Source: LMUY01 sp965276785 (GTDB lineage Bacteria; Pseudomonadota; Alphaproteobacteria; Acetobacterales; Acetobacteraceae). Taken from it: a stretch of 64,000 bases of DNA. The DNA is taken from the NCBI GenBank assembly GCA_965276785.1, contig OZ255629.1:372001-436000 (forward strand), given 5' to 3'. This document shows, piece after piece, positions 1-8,562 of this stretch. The notes below the pieces were generated by a model. It did no database searches. It saw only the letters and a list, made by a program, of their open reading frames with translations, and had not been told where the DNA came from. A program made the translations under genes and the position numbers. How positions within the stretch are numbered: position 1 is the stretch's first letter; each line of letters begins with the position of its first letter.

Positions 1-1047
1 GACATCGACGACCCCAAGACCATCCTGGACGTGGTCGAGACCATCCAGTCCCCCGAGCGCCTCAAGCTGCTGCTGGTGCTCACGGTGGCCGACATGCGCG
101 CGGTCTCCCCCCGGGTGTGGAACGGCTGGAAAGCGACCCTGCTGCGCGAGCTCTACTCCCGCACCGCCGAGGTGCTCGCCGGGGGCCTGGCCACCACCGA
201 GCGCGACGTGCGGGTGAGCCGCGCCAAGCAGGCCGCCGCCGCGCTGATGCAGGGCTGGACCGAGGCCGAACGCGACTACTTCCTCGCCTTGGGCTACCCC
301 AGCTACTGGCTCGGTTTCGAGCCCGAGACCCACCTGCGCCACGCCCGGCTGGTCCGCGAGGCCGAGCACACCCAGACCAAGCTCACCGTGCAGGCCGACC
401 CGCTGCCCGCCCGCGCCGTCACCGAGATCACCGTCTACGCCGCCGACCACGCCGGCCTGTTCAGCCAGATCGCCGGCGCCTTGGCCGTGGCCGGCGCCTC
501 CATCGTGGACGCGCGCATTCACACCCTCACCAACGGCATGGCGCTCGATACCTTCTGGGTGCAGGACGCCGCCGGCGGCGTGTTCGACGCACCGCACCGC
601 CTGGCCCGCATGTCCGTGCTGGTGGAGCAGGCGCTCTCCGGCCGGCTGGCGCTCGCCACCGAGATCCGCCGGGTCAGCGAAGCGCTGCTCGGCCGCCGCA
701 TGCGCGCCATCCACGTGCCGCCGCGGGTCGTGCTGGACAACCGCGCCAGCCACACCCACACCGTCATCGAGGTGAACGGCCGCGACCGCCCCGGCTTGCT
801 CCACGACGTTACCGCCGCCATCAGCGCCCAGGGCCTGCAGATCGCCTCCGCCCACGTCACCACCTACGGCGTGCGCGCGGTGGACGTGTTCTACGTCAAG
901 GACGTATTCGGCCTGAAGATCGAGAACGAGCGCAAGCTGGCCTCCCTGCGCACCGCACTGCTGCATGCCCTGGGCGGCCCCGACAACCCAATCGAGCAGA
1001 TCGACGTGCTGGCTGCCGCCCGCCGCCGCCGAGCCAACGCCGCGTAG
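1..1047 (+). CDS. glnD: Bifunctional uridylyltransferase/uridylyl-removing enzyme GlnD, C-terminal part
   Basis: The reading frame is open from the first base of the window, so the gene starts upstream and only the last 348 codons are seen. Two ACT domains are clear: one around ITVYAADHAGLFSQIAGAL and one around IEVNGRDRPGLLHDVTAAI, each with the D-x-x-G-L turn that binds glutamine in GlnD. The part before them matches the helical end of the HD (uridylyl-removing) domain. GlnD senses glutamine and adds or removes UMP on PII proteins, controlling nitrogen assimilation. The nucleotidyltransferase and HD catalytic residues lie outside the window and cannot be checked. Confidence 0.93.
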   Translation, partial: DIDDPKTILDVVETIQSPERLKLLLVLTVADMRAVSPRVWNGWKATLLRELYSRTAEVLAGGLATTERDVRVSRAKQAAAALMQGWTEAERDYFLALGYPSYWLGFEPETHLRHARLVREAEHTQTKLTVQADPLPARAVTEITVYAADHAGLFSQIAGALAVAGASIVDARIHTLTNGMALDTFWVQDAAGGVFDAPHRLARMSVLVEQALSGRLALATEIRRVSEALLGRRMRAIHVPPRVVLDNRASHTHTVIEVNGRDRPGLLHDVTAAISAQGLQIASAHVTTYGVRAVDVFYVKDVFGLKIENERKLASLRTALLHALGGPDNPIEQIDVLAAARRRRANAA

Positions 1048-1123
1048 CTGCGCGCCCTGGCGCCAGGAACCCGCCGCAAGCCAGGCCGTATGGAGTTCTC
1101 TCAGTGGTTTAGGGGAGCATCCG

Positions 1124-1666
1124 ATGAAACCCGATCCAGTCTACTACGACCAGTCCGAGAAGCTGAACGCCCAGGCCGCTCACGACGTAGCCCTCTACGA
1201 CCCGGCGGTGCATGACGACCAGATCGTCGCCATGTTCGAAACCCCTGCCGACGCCCGCGCCGCCTTGGACACCCTGGCCGCCGAAGGTCTCGCCGCCGAC
1301 GCCGTCATCACCGACCGCACCGCGGACGGCGCCAATGCCGGCGTCAACAGCGAGGGCGGCAACAAAGGGCTGCTCGGCGCGCTGAAAGGGCTGTTCGTGC
1401 CCGATGACGAGGTGCACGGCATGGCCGAAGGCGTCAATCGCGGCCACGCGTTGCTGGTGCTGCATCCATCGCTGGAGACCCGGCCCCGGGTGATCGAGCT
1501 GCTCGAAGCCAGCCACCCGATCGACTTCGACGCCCGATTGGAGCAATGGCGCACCGCTGGCTGGCAGAACCTGCGCGCCGCCGAGCCAGCCCGCGAGCGC
1601 GTCGGCACCAGAGACACCACCCGCGGCGGCGAGCGCGTGCGGACCTACTACTCCCCCCGCCCGTGA
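1124..1666 (+). CDS. Stress-type protein with general stress protein 17M-like N-terminus
   Basis: This encodes 180 residues. The ATG is preceded by a good ribosome site, AGGGGAG at 1111-1117, six bases upstream. Residues about 30-65 (DQIVAMFETPADARAALDTL, then LAADAVITD) resemble the alpha/beta module of general stress protein 17M/YflT-like domains, where a peptide is scanned for hydrophobic strand and helix pairs. A glycine-rich stretch follows and the C-terminus is basic and Arg/Thr-rich. No signal peptide or membrane segment is seen, so it is probably cytoplasmic. It follows glnD by 76 bases on the same strand. The family assignment rests on pattern resemblance only; no enzymatic motif is visible. 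Confidence 0.7.
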   Translation: MKPDPVYYDQSEKLNAQAAHDVALYDPAVHDDQIVAMFETPADARAALDTLAAEGLAADAVITDRTADGANAGVNSEGGNKGLLGALKGLFVPDDEVHGMAEGVNRGHALLVLHPSLETRPRVIELLEASHPIDFDARLEQWRTAGWQNLRAAEPARERVGTRDTTRGGERVRTYYSPRP

Positions 1667-1717
1667 CTTCCTACCAGTCTCCGGCGCACTCTGTTGCCGG
1701 TTGTAACAACCGATTAT

Positions 1718-1749
1718 CGTCATGGCCGGACTTGATCCGGCCATCCACG
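1718..1749. repeat. 32-nt palindromic dispersed repeat, copy A
   Basis: Outer ends CGTCAT and ATCCACG enclose the stem GGCCGGA / TCCGGCC around the loop CTTGA. It lies between the convergent stress-protein and SGNH genes. Near-identical 32-nt copies recur at 16485, 24724, 24899, 25007, 58973 and 59081. Confidence 0.85.
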
Positions 1750-1922
1750 CGGTCCCGCTTGTGACGGCGGACGCGCTTGCGCCCGCGCACCGCACCGGTG
1801 GCATCCGCGCCAGATGTGCGCTCTGGCTGCACCACCCTCAGCACCCCATCATCGCGAGCCGCAGGCGCGGCGTTCCGGAGCCGCAAGCACCGCCTTTCCG
1901 CCCTGGACCGCCCTGCCGCGAG

Positions 1923-3038
1923 TCACCCCGCACTAGCCGCCTTCACCGGGCCGCAGCTCTGCAGCCCAGGGTAGCGGGCGGCCATGATGTCCTGCGTCAG
2001 CCGGTCCGCCACCATCGCGCTGCCAGCGCCAGTAATGTGGTCGTCCACAGCGTAGAACAGCGGGTTCAGGTCACCCGCGGCAGCAAACGTCGGCGTCATG
2101 TCCAAGAACCCGGCCCCATTGCTTTGCGCCATCTTGGCCAAAGCGTGGTCGAGCGTGAGCGGCGCCATGTCGGGGAACTCGGCATGGTGCTTCAACAACA
2201 CCGCCTGCGCCCGCAACGGGACGAACATGAGCAGCAATGGCACATTCTCGGCGTGCGCCTTGGCCGCGAGATCCTGGATCAGCGTATCGGTGTAGCCTAA
2301 CTGCTGCTGCCAGAACGCAGACAGCGGCTGGCGCAGGTAGTCGCTGCGGGACGGGTCGCGCAGGAAGAACCGCAGATACGTCACCGGCAGGTCCGCGCGA
2401 TAATGCAGCACCGCCATCCACAGCGAGCTGCCCTGCACGATGCTGCGCAGCCCACCGACGATGGTGCCGATCAAACCATGCGGCTCCGGCCCGCCGAGCA
2501 GGTGCAGGTCGAGCGGCTGGCGCATGTCGAACGGGGTGATCACCGATACAACGAGGTCGGGCTTGAGTTTCAGCGCCTCGTCCATGCGGGTTTCCAGCCG
2601 CCGCCACTGATAGCCGAGCCCGCCCATGCTCTGAAACTCGACCGGGCGGCCGCAGGTGTTGCTCAGGATTTTTTCGCTGCGGACGGCAAAGGTTTGGTCG
2701 TAGGGTACCAGGTAGCCCATGCTGGTGGAGGAGCCGATCAGCGCCACGCGGAACGTATCGGCAGGTTTGCTAAGGCAGGACTCGTTTGAGCGATAGCCGC
2801 ACTCGTTGTAGTCGTTCTCCGTCCACGGGCCTTCGCCGGGCTTGTAGCGGGATTGGCAGTTCGGCAGCGCCCGGTCCCCAAGCACCGGGTCGGGCCGCAA
2901 GCACGCGTCGACCTTGTGCTCATAAAACGAATGCTCGGCAATCAGCTCGGGAATGCCGACCATCAGCAGCAAGGTCGCGATACAGATCGCGGGCAGCAAG
3001 ATGAAGTCCCGGCGCGGCAGACGGCCCTTCTCGCTCAT
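1923..3038 (-). CDS. SGNH/GDSL-fold membrane-anchored protein of an acyl-transfer cassette
   Basis: This encodes 371 residues. A single hydrophobic segment at about 11-32 (FILLPAICIATLLLMVGIP) should anchor the protein with its body in the periplasm. The SGNH hydrolase signature is visible: block I serine in ALIGSSTSMGYL and a C-terminal D-x-x-H block (DDHITGAGS). Proteins of this shape (DltD/AlgJ/AlgX-like) work with MBOAT acyltransferases to move or remove acyl groups on cell-surface polymers. It is the last gene of a four-gene minus-strand cassette, 15 bases after the MBOAT gene, with a GAGGAGAG ribosome site. The substrate cannot be read from the sequence. Confidence 0.75.
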   Translation of the reverse strand: MSEKGRLPRRDFILLPAICIATLLLMVGIPELIAEHSFYEHKVDACLRPDPVLGDRALPNCQSRYKPGEGPWTENDYNECGYRSNESCLSKPADTFRVALIGSSTSMGYLVPYDQTFAVRSEKILSNTCGRPVEFQSMGGLGYQWRRLETRMDEALKLKPDLVVSVITPFDMRQPLDLHLLGGPEPHGLIGTIVGGLRSIVQGSSLWMAVLHYRADLPVTYLRFFLRDPSRSDYLRQPLSAFWQQQLGYTDTLIQDLAAKAHAENVPLLLMFVPLRAQAVLLKHHAEFPDMAPLTLDHALAKMAQSNGAGFLDMTPTFAAAGDLNPLFYAVDDHITGAGSAMVADRLTQDIMAARYPGLQSCGPVKAASAG

Positions 3039-3053
3039 GCGCGACGACTCTCC

Positions 3054-4505
3054 TCAGAACGCTTTATAGACAATGTCGGGCGCCGGCGCGTTCAGCAGCA
3101 CGACGTTGGCGGCAATCAGTGCCGCCATGGCCGTGGCGGTGGCGCAGCGGACGTAGCGTGAGTGGACGACCGCTTCGCGCACCCCCGGATCCACGCTCCA
3201 GTCCAAACGGGCAAGCGCCAGCCGCACCGCGGTCATCGCCCACAACACCACCGTCGCCACCACGAACAGCCCGGCCAAGCCCGCAGCCACGCCCACCGGC
3301 CCGACGAAACTCGCGGCCGCACCGATGTCATGCCAATTGGACCAGAACCACAGCAGGGTAAACCCGAACCAGGTGAAGGTGAGACCGCGCATGCAGGCGG
3401 TGTACAGCGCGTCGTTGCACAGCGCCCGGTAACGCTGCCGGCCCAGCCGTTGCGTCATCACCACCTGGTAGAATTTGTTGGCCGCCACGCCGCCGCCTTG
3501 CAGGAAGCCAAAGAACAGGAACTCGGAAGTCTGCCCGTGCCACAAGCCGACCAGGAAGAACGTGACGAAAAACGCGAACGCCGCCAGGTAAGGCGCCACC
3601 GACCGCTGCGTGATTCGCTCCATCAGCACCATGATGAGCGGATTATAAACGTAGGTCTTCAGCCAGCCCGACAGCGTCATGTGCCAGCGGCCCCAGAAGT
3701 TGATGAAGTTCTCCGCCGAGAACGGATGGTCGAAGTTCTCCGGCAGCACGATGCCGAAGAACCGCGCCACGCCGATCACCACGTCCACATAGCCGGAGAA
3801 GTTGAAGTAGAGGTAGATCGGATAGATCCCGACCACCTGCATGCCGATCGCAACCCGGCTGGCGAAATCATGCGAGCCAGCCATCCCGTCCAACACCTGG
3901 TGTTGCCAGAAGCTAAGCAGCGCCGACATCAGCGCCACCTTGAAGTAGCCCACGATGATCCGCTCCACCGCGCCACCCGCCGCCGCCAAGGTCAGCGGCA
4001 GCCGAACGGCTTCGGTGGCGTGATAATCCTCGTAGCGCTGGATCGGGCCGGAGACGAGGCTGGTGAAATTCAGCGTGTAGTTGATGTAGGAGATCGGGCT
4101 GATCCGCTCTGGCAGGTTGCCCTGGTAACTATCGATGATCACGTGCAGCACGCGAAAGAAAACGTAGGACAGCCCTATCAGCAGGAACACGTTCGGCAGC
4201 AGCAGCGAAGCCGGCACGAACGTGTAGCGCTTGAGCCAGAAGAACACCGCGATGGTAATCATCGTGGCTGCCACGAACAGCGTCTTGCTGGCGCCATTGC
4301 GCACCAGATACTGCGAGGCGACGTAGCCAAACAGCAGGAACCCGGCGAACGGCAGCAGCGCCACCGGGTTGTGGGTGAAGCTGGCGAGGAACGCCACGTT
4401 CCACAGCAGCAAGACCGACTGGCGCCACCAGCCCGCGCGGCCCAGGTTGAACAGCAACGCTCCCACGGCGGCGAACCCCAGGAACTGGAACGACGGTACA
4501 ATCAT
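3054..4505 (-). CDS. MBOAT family membrane-bound O-acyltransferase
   Basis: This encodes 483 residues with about ten hydrophobic segments. Two family hallmarks are present: the NFWGRWHMTLSGWLKTYVYNPL region typical of DltB/AlgI-type MBOAT proteins, and the catalytic histidine in LVGLWHGQT. The length suits the family (about 450-520). Members transfer acyl groups across or at the membrane to polysaccharides or lipids. The gene lies 9 bases after the FkbH-like gene and 15 bases before the SGNH gene, so acyl-ACP made by the upstream genes is the likely donor. I do not assign AlgI because no alginate genes are near. Confidence 0.88.
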   Translation of the reverse strand: MIVPSFQFLGFAAVGALLFNLGRAGWWRQSVLLLWNVAFLASFTHNPVALLPFAGFLLFGYVASQYLVRNGASKTLFVAATMITIAVFFWLKRYTFVPASLLLPNVFLLIGLSYVFFRVLHVIIDSYQGNLPERISPISYINYTLNFTSLVSGPIQRYEDYHATEAVRLPLTLAAAGGAVERIIVGYFKVALMSALLSFWQHQVLDGMAGSHDFASRVAIGMQVVGIYPIYLYFNFSGYVDVVIGVARFFGIVLPENFDHPFSAENFINFWGRWHMTLSGWLKTYVYNPLIMVLMERITQRSVAPYLAAFAFFVTFFLVGLWHGQTSEFLFFGFLQGGGVAANKFYQVVMTQRLGRQRYRALCNDALYTACMRGLTFTWFGFTLLWFWSNWHDIGAAASFVGPVGVAAGLAGLFVVATVVLWAMTAVRLALARLDWSVDPGVREAVVHSRYVRCATATAMAALIAANVVLLNAPAPDIVYKAF

Positions 4506-4514
4506 AGGTCAGCC

Positions 4515-6419
4515 CTAATGCAGCGCACCCGCCCGGCGAACCGTCATCGGCGCCGCCGGAATAACGACCGAGCTGTCCATCTCCCACCGCGTCACGCCGC
4601 CCGTATCCGATATCAAGCTGAAGCCCAACTTCTGGTAATGCTCGCGCACCAGGGCGTTCTTCTCGCTCGGGCGATACACCCCCACCACTCGCTTGATGCC
4701 GGCCTGCTGCGCCTGCGCCAGGATTTCCCTAAGCACCATGGCTTCCACTTTGCGGCCAAGCACGCGGCAGCTCATCAGCCAGGTATCGATCTCCCATGTG
4801 TCCGCGCCGCCAGGGCGGCAGATGATCACGCTGATCATGCCGTTGTCGCCGAACTTATCCACCAGGCGGACCTGCAGCGTAAACGCCCCGGCGTCCGCTT
4901 CCGCCGTCGCCACCTCGGCCTCGCTGTAGCGGCGCGTGGTGAGGTTGAACTGGTTGGACTTGTTGATCAGTTGGCTGATCCGCGCCCGCCCGGTGCGGTC
5001 GAACGGCGCAAAGTCAATCGCCATCTCCAGCGAAGCCAAGTAGCTGTCGATGTCGCCGGCCTGCTTCTGCAGCGCCACGCGGTCGGCGTTGGACTGATAC
5101 ATCGCCGCGCGCTCGCGGTCCTCTTTGGAGAAAGCAACGCTCTCGAAATAACCGGCGGCAGCCAGCGTCCGGGCATAGGTCGCCGGGTCGTCCGGCAATT
5201 CCGGCACCGCCACCTGCGGCAGCATGCGGCGCACCAGGTCGCGCTCCATCGGGTTGTCGTCCAGGAACACCATGGCGTCCAACCCAAGCGACAACTCCTC
5301 GGCGATCGCCTTGATGTTGGTCGCCTTGTCGTTCCAGTTCGCCTGGAACACGGCGATGTGGCTCTCCTTCAGCAGCATTTCCGGATGCTGGCGGAACGGC
5401 GTGCGCGCCACCTCGTCGGTGTTCTTGGACGACACCGCCAGCACAATCCCGCGCTGGCGCAGCGACAAGGCCATCTGCTGCACGGCAAGATGCGCCTCGC
5501 CCGTGGCGTCGCCCTGGGCGATCTTGATGCCCTCCAGCCCGTCATCGCCAATCACCCCGCCCCACACGGTGTTGTCGAGGTCCAGGATGAGGCATTTGCG
5601 GCTGCGCCCGCGCAGCGCGGCGAGCAGGCGGCCGACATGGTCGGCGTAGATCGGCAGGCACGTGTCGGCGAACGGCAGCTTGGCCAGGTTCCACTGCGCC
5701 GGGGAGTGCCAGGTGGACAGGCCCACCGTCTCGGCCAAGGAGGCCACATCCAGCAGCAGGTCGGGCGTGCCGGCCATGCTGTCGGCGATGGCATGGTTCA
5801 GCCCTTCCACCACCCGGCGCGTCGTGCCCGGCACCAGCCGGTCGAAGCTGCCGAACAGGCTCTCCGGCGGCGGCGCCATCGTCGGCACGATGCACACCGC
5901 GCCGGAATGGCTGCGCAAACTGTCGCGGATCAGCAGCAAATGCGCCAGCGCGCCATCGATCTCCGCCTGTTCGCCTTCCGCACTGCCAGGCTCGAACCGG
6001 ATCGGCAGCCCGCGGTGATCAATCACCAGCAGCACGGCTTGCGGACGCGCCGTGTTGATCCGGCTGCCTGGGTCCAATGCCTCTTGGGTGGTCATGCCGA
6101 AATCGGCCTGGATGCATTCCAGCGCGATGCCATGGCGGGCGGCGCTGCCAACCAGGATGGGCACCAGCAGGTCCAGCGTGCCATTGCCAATCAACCCGAG
6201 GCGGAACGACTCCAGCGGTGCCAAAGACCGGCCATCGGCCTGCGCCCGGGCAATCGCGCGTCCCAGCCGGGCCAGTTGCGAGTCCGTCAGCGCGTGGTTG
6301 GCCAGCGCGCGAACCCGCGGCCCAGCTGCGTCATCGCCGGCGAGCGCCTTGCAGGCCGCCGCAAAATCGTTCGGTGGCGGGGGCAGCCAGCCGAGCTCGG
6401 TATAGAGCGCCGCGCTCAT
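4515..6419 (-). CDS. HAD-IIIC (FkbH-like) phosphatase/acyl-ACP-forming enzyme with C-terminal GNAT-like domain
   Basis: This encodes 634 residues. The HAD-IIIC nucleophile motif LDLDNTVWGGVIGDDG lies near residue 280; the preceding 270 residues form the usual N-terminal domain of these proteins. The last 160 residues (about 470-630, including QVRLVDKFGDNGMISV and a VVGVYRPSEKNALVREHY-type end) look like the GNAT-like domain often fused to FkbH. Characterised FkbH enzymes take 1,3-bisphosphoglycerate, dephosphorylate it and load glyceryl onto an acyl carrier protein. Its start codon overlaps the stop of the ACP gene (ATGA at 6416-6419), which fits such a partnership. The actual acyl group here is inferred, not shown. 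Confidence 0.85.
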   Translation of the reverse strand: MSAALYTELGWLPPPPNDFAAACKALAGDDAAGPRVRALANHALTDSQLARLGRAIARAQADGRSLAPLESFRLGLIGNGTLDLLVPILVGSAARHGIALECIQADFGMTTQEALDPGSRINTARPQAVLLVIDHRGLPIRFEPGSAEGEQAEIDGALAHLLLIRDSLRSHSGAVCIVPTMAPPPESLFGSFDRLVPGTTRRVVEGLNHAIADSMAGTPDLLLDVASLAETVGLSTWHSPAQWNLAKLPFADTCLPIYADHVGRLLAALRGRSRKCLILDLDNTVWGGVIGDDGLEGIKIAQGDATGEAHLAVQQMALSLRQRGIVLAVSSKNTDEVARTPFRQHPEMLLKESHIAVFQANWNDKATNIKAIAEELSLGLDAMVFLDDNPMERDLVRRMLPQVAVPELPDDPATYARTLAAAGYFESVAFSKEDRERAAMYQSNADRVALQKQAGDIDSYLASLEMAIDFAPFDRTGRARISQLINKSNQFNLTTRRYSEAEVATAEADAGAFTLQVRLVDKFGDNGMISVIICRPGGADTWEIDTWLMSCRVLGRKVEAMVLREILAQAQQAGIKRVVGVYRPSEKNALVREHYQKLGFSLISDTGGVTRWEMDSSVVIPAAPMTVRRAGALH

Positions 6420-6664
6420 TGCGCCCCGGCTTTGGCGCGCACCAAGTCCGTCAGATCGCCGACATTCTTCAGATTGGCGATCTGGGCCGCGGAAAACTTG
6501 ACGCCGAACGCCTTCTGCACCGCCAGGATCAGCCGGACATGGCTCAAACTATCCCATTCAGGCACATCGCTGGCGGTCAGCGCCGGCGTCACGACGATAT
6601 CGTCGTTGTCGAACACATCGTGGAAAATATTCGTCATTTTGGACAGCATCTCTTCCACAGTCAC
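6416..6664 (-). CDS. Acyl carrier protein
   Basis: This encodes 82 residues with a GTG start preceded by AGGAG (about 6667-6675). The phosphopantetheine attachment site is clear: EWDSLSHVRLI, with Ser of D-S-L modified. It is acidic in the N-terminal half as carrier proteins are. It is the first gene of the minus-strand cassette and its stop overlaps the FkbH-like gene, so it is most likely a dedicated carrier for the short acyl unit loaded by that enzyme rather than the fatty-acid AcpP, which normally sits with the fab genes. Confidence 0.9.
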   Translation of the reverse strand: MTVEEMLSKMTNIFHDVFDNDDIVVTPALTASDVPEWDSLSHVRLILAVQKAFGVKFSAAQIANLKNVGDLTDLVRAKAGAQ

Positions 6665-7089
6665 GACGACTCCTGTGAGAATATAACAAAAAATGTTGTT
6701 TGAGGCTGCCCGGCAGGACAGTCAGCGAGACCCGCGTAACTTTTTTCTGTGCAGCGCACAAGAACAGGATTTCGCCGTGATCAAGGCGTTTTTGCACCGG
6801 CTATCAAACCGTCCGTCTCACGCCGAACCACACCAGGAAAGTGTATTATACCGCGAAGTTCTCGCGCAGGTTGACTGTGTGAACGAGCTAAACAACTGGT
6901 GGAAAATGAATTTCCTTTCCTCGCCACCCGTCAGTCTCTTTTCTGATCGCGCCGGACGCATCGGCTGTGCTGCCAGCCAGCCTTGCCTATAAAGCCGCCA
7001 GCGAGCGCAACAGCTAGCGCAATCGTGAATTGCCAAGCATGCGTGCGTGATCGCTCCGTTACACTCACGTATGCAGCGTCGGCATCCGG
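6665..7089. other. 425-base gene-free stretch between the ACP cassette and the amidase gene
   Basis: This region is noticeably less GC-rich than its surroundings, with runs such as AACAAAAAATGTTGTT close to the ACP start. It must hold the promoter of the minus-strand ACP cassette and the 3' flank of the amidase gene. A TATATT box lies only 15 bases from the ACP start codon, too close to be a convincing -10 element. A 99-codon frame on the plus strand (6693-6992) has no recognisable family and atypical composition, and I do not call it. Confidence 0.5.
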
Positions 7090-8559
7090 CTAGCCGAAGC
7101 CCAAAAACCCCGGCATGGCCGCAATCGGCGGCGCGGCGCTCAGCCGGCCGAGGTCTGGCACAGGCCGCGCCGTTCGCGCGTCTTGCGCCAACGCCGCCTC
7201 GATAGCCGCCGCCGCAGCCAGCAGGGCCGCATCCGTCCCGCGCTGGCCGATCAACTGCAGCCCGAACGGCAGTCCCGCCGCATCCAGCCCCACCGGCAGC
7301 GACAGGCACGGATGCCCCGCCAGAGTCCCGGCATAAGCCAAGGCCAGCCAATGATAGTAGCTGTCCAGCACCTGGCCATCGATCGTCGCCGGATACAGTT
7401 CGGACCAGGGCCGCGGCGAGATGCTGATGGCCGGGGCAAGCAGCAGGTCGAACTCGCGGAAGAACCCATGCCAGCGCCGCTGCATTGCGGTCTGCGCGGT
7501 CAGCGCGCGCGCAACGTCGGCGGCGGTGTAGCGCAGGCCCTCCGCGACATTGGCCGTCACGTTCGGGCCGACCTCATCCGGATGCGCCCGCACCCGGTCG
7601 AGATGGTTGGCCAGGAAATACACCGCGCGCAACACGGCAAACGCGTCGTCGGCGCCGCTGCAATCGGGCGTGGCCTCGTCCGCGCGCGCGAACAGCCCCC
7701 GCAGCAGTGCGGCCTTGCCGGCGAACGCCTCCCGCACGATCCGCTCCACCGGGGCGAAGCCGAAATCCGGCGTGAGCGCCACCCGCAGCGAGGCCAGGTC
7801 CACCGGCGGCAACGGCGACAACGCCGCGGCCGGACGGCTCCAAGGGTCCCGCCCATCGTCGGCGGTCATGGCGGCGAGCAGCAGGGCGCTGTCCGCCACC
7901 GTGCGCGCCATCGGCCCATTGGTGCCCAACGGCAGCCAGCCGTGCACGCGGGTTTCGCTCGGCACCACGCCGGGGGAGGGGCGGAACCCCACCACGCCGC
8001 AGAACGCCGCCGGGTTGCGCAGGCTGCCGCCAGTGTCGGACCCGGTGGCCAACGGCACCATGCCGCAGGCCAGCGCCACCGCGGACCCGCCCGATGACCC
8101 GGCGGCCGACCGGGCCGGGTCGAACGGATTGCCGGTGGCGCCCCAAACCGCGTTGCGGGTGTTGGCGCCGGCGGCAAATTCGGGCGTATTGGTCTTGCCC
8201 ACCACGATCGCGCCGGCCTGCCGCAAGCTGGCCACCACCCGCTCGTCCGCGGGTGCCACATGGTTGCGAAACAGCGTGCTGCCGCGGGTGAACGGCAGCC
8301 CCGCGGCCGCCATCGTGTCCTTAACGGCGAGCGGCAGGCCGTGCAGCGGCGGCAGAGCTGCCCCCGCCATCATCGCCTGCTCGGCGCGCGCGGCCGCCGT
8401 CCGCGCCGAAGCGAAATCGCGCGCCGGCATGGCGTTCACCGCCGGGTCGACCGCCTCGATGCGGCCGATGCAGCTTTCCAGCAGCTCCACCGGAGACAGC
8501 GCCCGGCGGCCGATCAACGCGCGGGCCTCCACGGCCGTCAGGTCACACGGTTCGCTCAT
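7090..8559 (-). CDS. Amidase signature family amidohydrolase
   Basis: This encodes 489 residues. The Ser-cisSer-Lys catalytic triad of the amidase signature family is intact: Lys80 in LPLAVKDTM, Ser155 in AGSSGGSA and Ser179 in GSDTGGSL. The length matches stand-alone amidases. The enzyme hydrolyses a carboxamide or ester; the substrate is not evident. It is not a convincing GatA because gatB/gatC are absent and the second half diverges. It follows the gamma-glutamyltransferase gene by three bases on the same strand, so the two probably form a transcription unit that breaks down amide-linked compounds. Confidence 0.9.
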   Translation of the reverse strand: MSEPCDLTAVEARALIGRRALSPVELLESCIGRIEAVDPAVNAMPARDFASARTAAARAEQAMMAGAALPPLHGLPLAVKDTMAAAGLPFTRGSTLFRNHVAPADERVVASLRQAGAIVVGKTNTPEFAAGANTRNAVWGATGNPFDPARSAAGSSGGSAVALACGMVPLATGSDTGGSLRNPAAFCGVVGFRPSPGVVPSETRVHGWLPLGTNGPMARTVADSALLLAAMTADDGRDPWSRPAAALSPLPPVDLASLRVALTPDFGFAPVERIVREAFAGKAALLRGLFARADEATPDCSGADDAFAVLRAVYFLANHLDRVRAHPDEVGPNVTANVAEGLRYTAADVARALTAQTAMQRRWHGFFREFDLLLAPAISISPRPWSELYPATIDGQVLDSYYHWLALAYAGTLAGHPCLSLPVGLDAAGLPFGLQLIGQRGTDAALLAAAAAIEAALAQDARTARPVPDLGRLSAAPPIAAMPGFLGFG

Positions 8560-8562
8560 CGG

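Noticed and set aside
3162..6686. A very long open frame (over 1,100 codons) on the plus strand opposite the MBOAT and FkbH genes
   Set aside because: It is antisense to two genes with clear motifs, its translation is rich in Arg, His and Gln with no domain, and high GC makes such antisense frames common.
6693..6992. A 99-codon frame between the ACP and amidase genes
   Set aside because: No recognisable domain, no clear ribosome site, and it overlaps the region needed for the ACP promoter.
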